Origin: Candidatus Heimdallarchaeota archaeon
Lineage (GTDB): Archaea; Asgardarchaeota; Heimdallarchaeia; Heimdallarchaeales; Kariarchaeaceae
Reading direction: 5' to 3'
Assembly (NCBI GenBank): GCA_029882335.1
Contig: JAOUKW010000290.1
Coordinates: 1 to 5,475 of the forward strand
DNA length: 5,475 bases
Part shown: piece after piece, positions 5,448-5,475 of the stretch
How the letters are laid out: each line of letters begins with the position of its first letter
Position numbering within the stretch: the first letter of the stretch is position 1
The notes under the pieces: generated by a model
Told to the model about the DNA's origin: nothing
The model's input: the letters and a program-made list of their open reading frames with translations, nothing else
The model's database searches: none
Made by a program: the position numbers and the translations under genes

Positions 5448-5475
5448 ATGAAGAAAATTAATTTTATGATATTCT
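5448..5475 (+). CDS. 5' end of a gene cut by the window, probable exported protein
   Basis: From ATG at 5448 the frame reads MKKINFMIF to the window end. Two lysines followed by a hydrophobic run are typical of the start of a signal peptide or membrane anchor. A purine-rich AAAAAGGAC (5431-5439) sits 8 nt upstream and a TATA-like box precedes it. Its position after a NapH/NosR-type electron-transfer protein makes a secreted redox protein plausible, but nine residues cannot show this. Confidence 0.5.

Overview
The window is strongly AT-rich and looks archaeal. Four genes have TATA-like boxes roughly 29-39 nt before their start codons, which leaves very short or no 5' leaders. The two genes with clear ribosome binding sites both use GGTGAT, the archaeal-style Shine-Dalgarno core. 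Together with the AT-richness this fits Nitrososphaerota (Thaumarchaeota) best, but lineage is an inference because no marker gene is present.

Layout. Positions 1-47 hold a possible minus-strand gene start leaving the window, followed by a non-coding divergent region up to 314. Positions 315-1355 encode a shell protein whose motifs match Family 2 (SrpI-like) encapsulins, virus-derived protein nanocompartments. Ten bases later, with its own GGTGAT site, lies a 181-residue protein (1366-1911) with a long disordered, low-complexity N-terminal part and a compact helical C-terminal domain. The pair looks like a two-gene operon, and the second gene is the natural candidate for cargo, cargo adaptor or shell partner. 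Next comes a 100-residue zinc-ribbon protein with one C-terminal membrane helix (2024-2326). Facing it on the minus strand is a 250-residue orphan with an N-terminal CxxC (2484-3236). After a gene-free stretch of about 460 bases (3237-3697) comes a 522-residue polytopic membrane iron-sulfur protein of the NapH/NosR type (3698-5266). A further gene starting at 5448 has a signal-peptide-like beginning and is cut by the window end.

How they may work together. The encapsulin and its downstream partner are probably co-transcribed and form a compartment system. None of the known Family 2 cargo types (cysteine desulfurase, terpene cyclase, polyprenyl transferase) is visible here, so the cargo would be new or encoded elsewhere. 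The membrane iron-sulfur protein probably passes electrons from the quinone pool to an extracytoplasmic acceptor, perhaps the product of the next gene. Nothing in the sequence ties it to the encapsulin beyond proximity.
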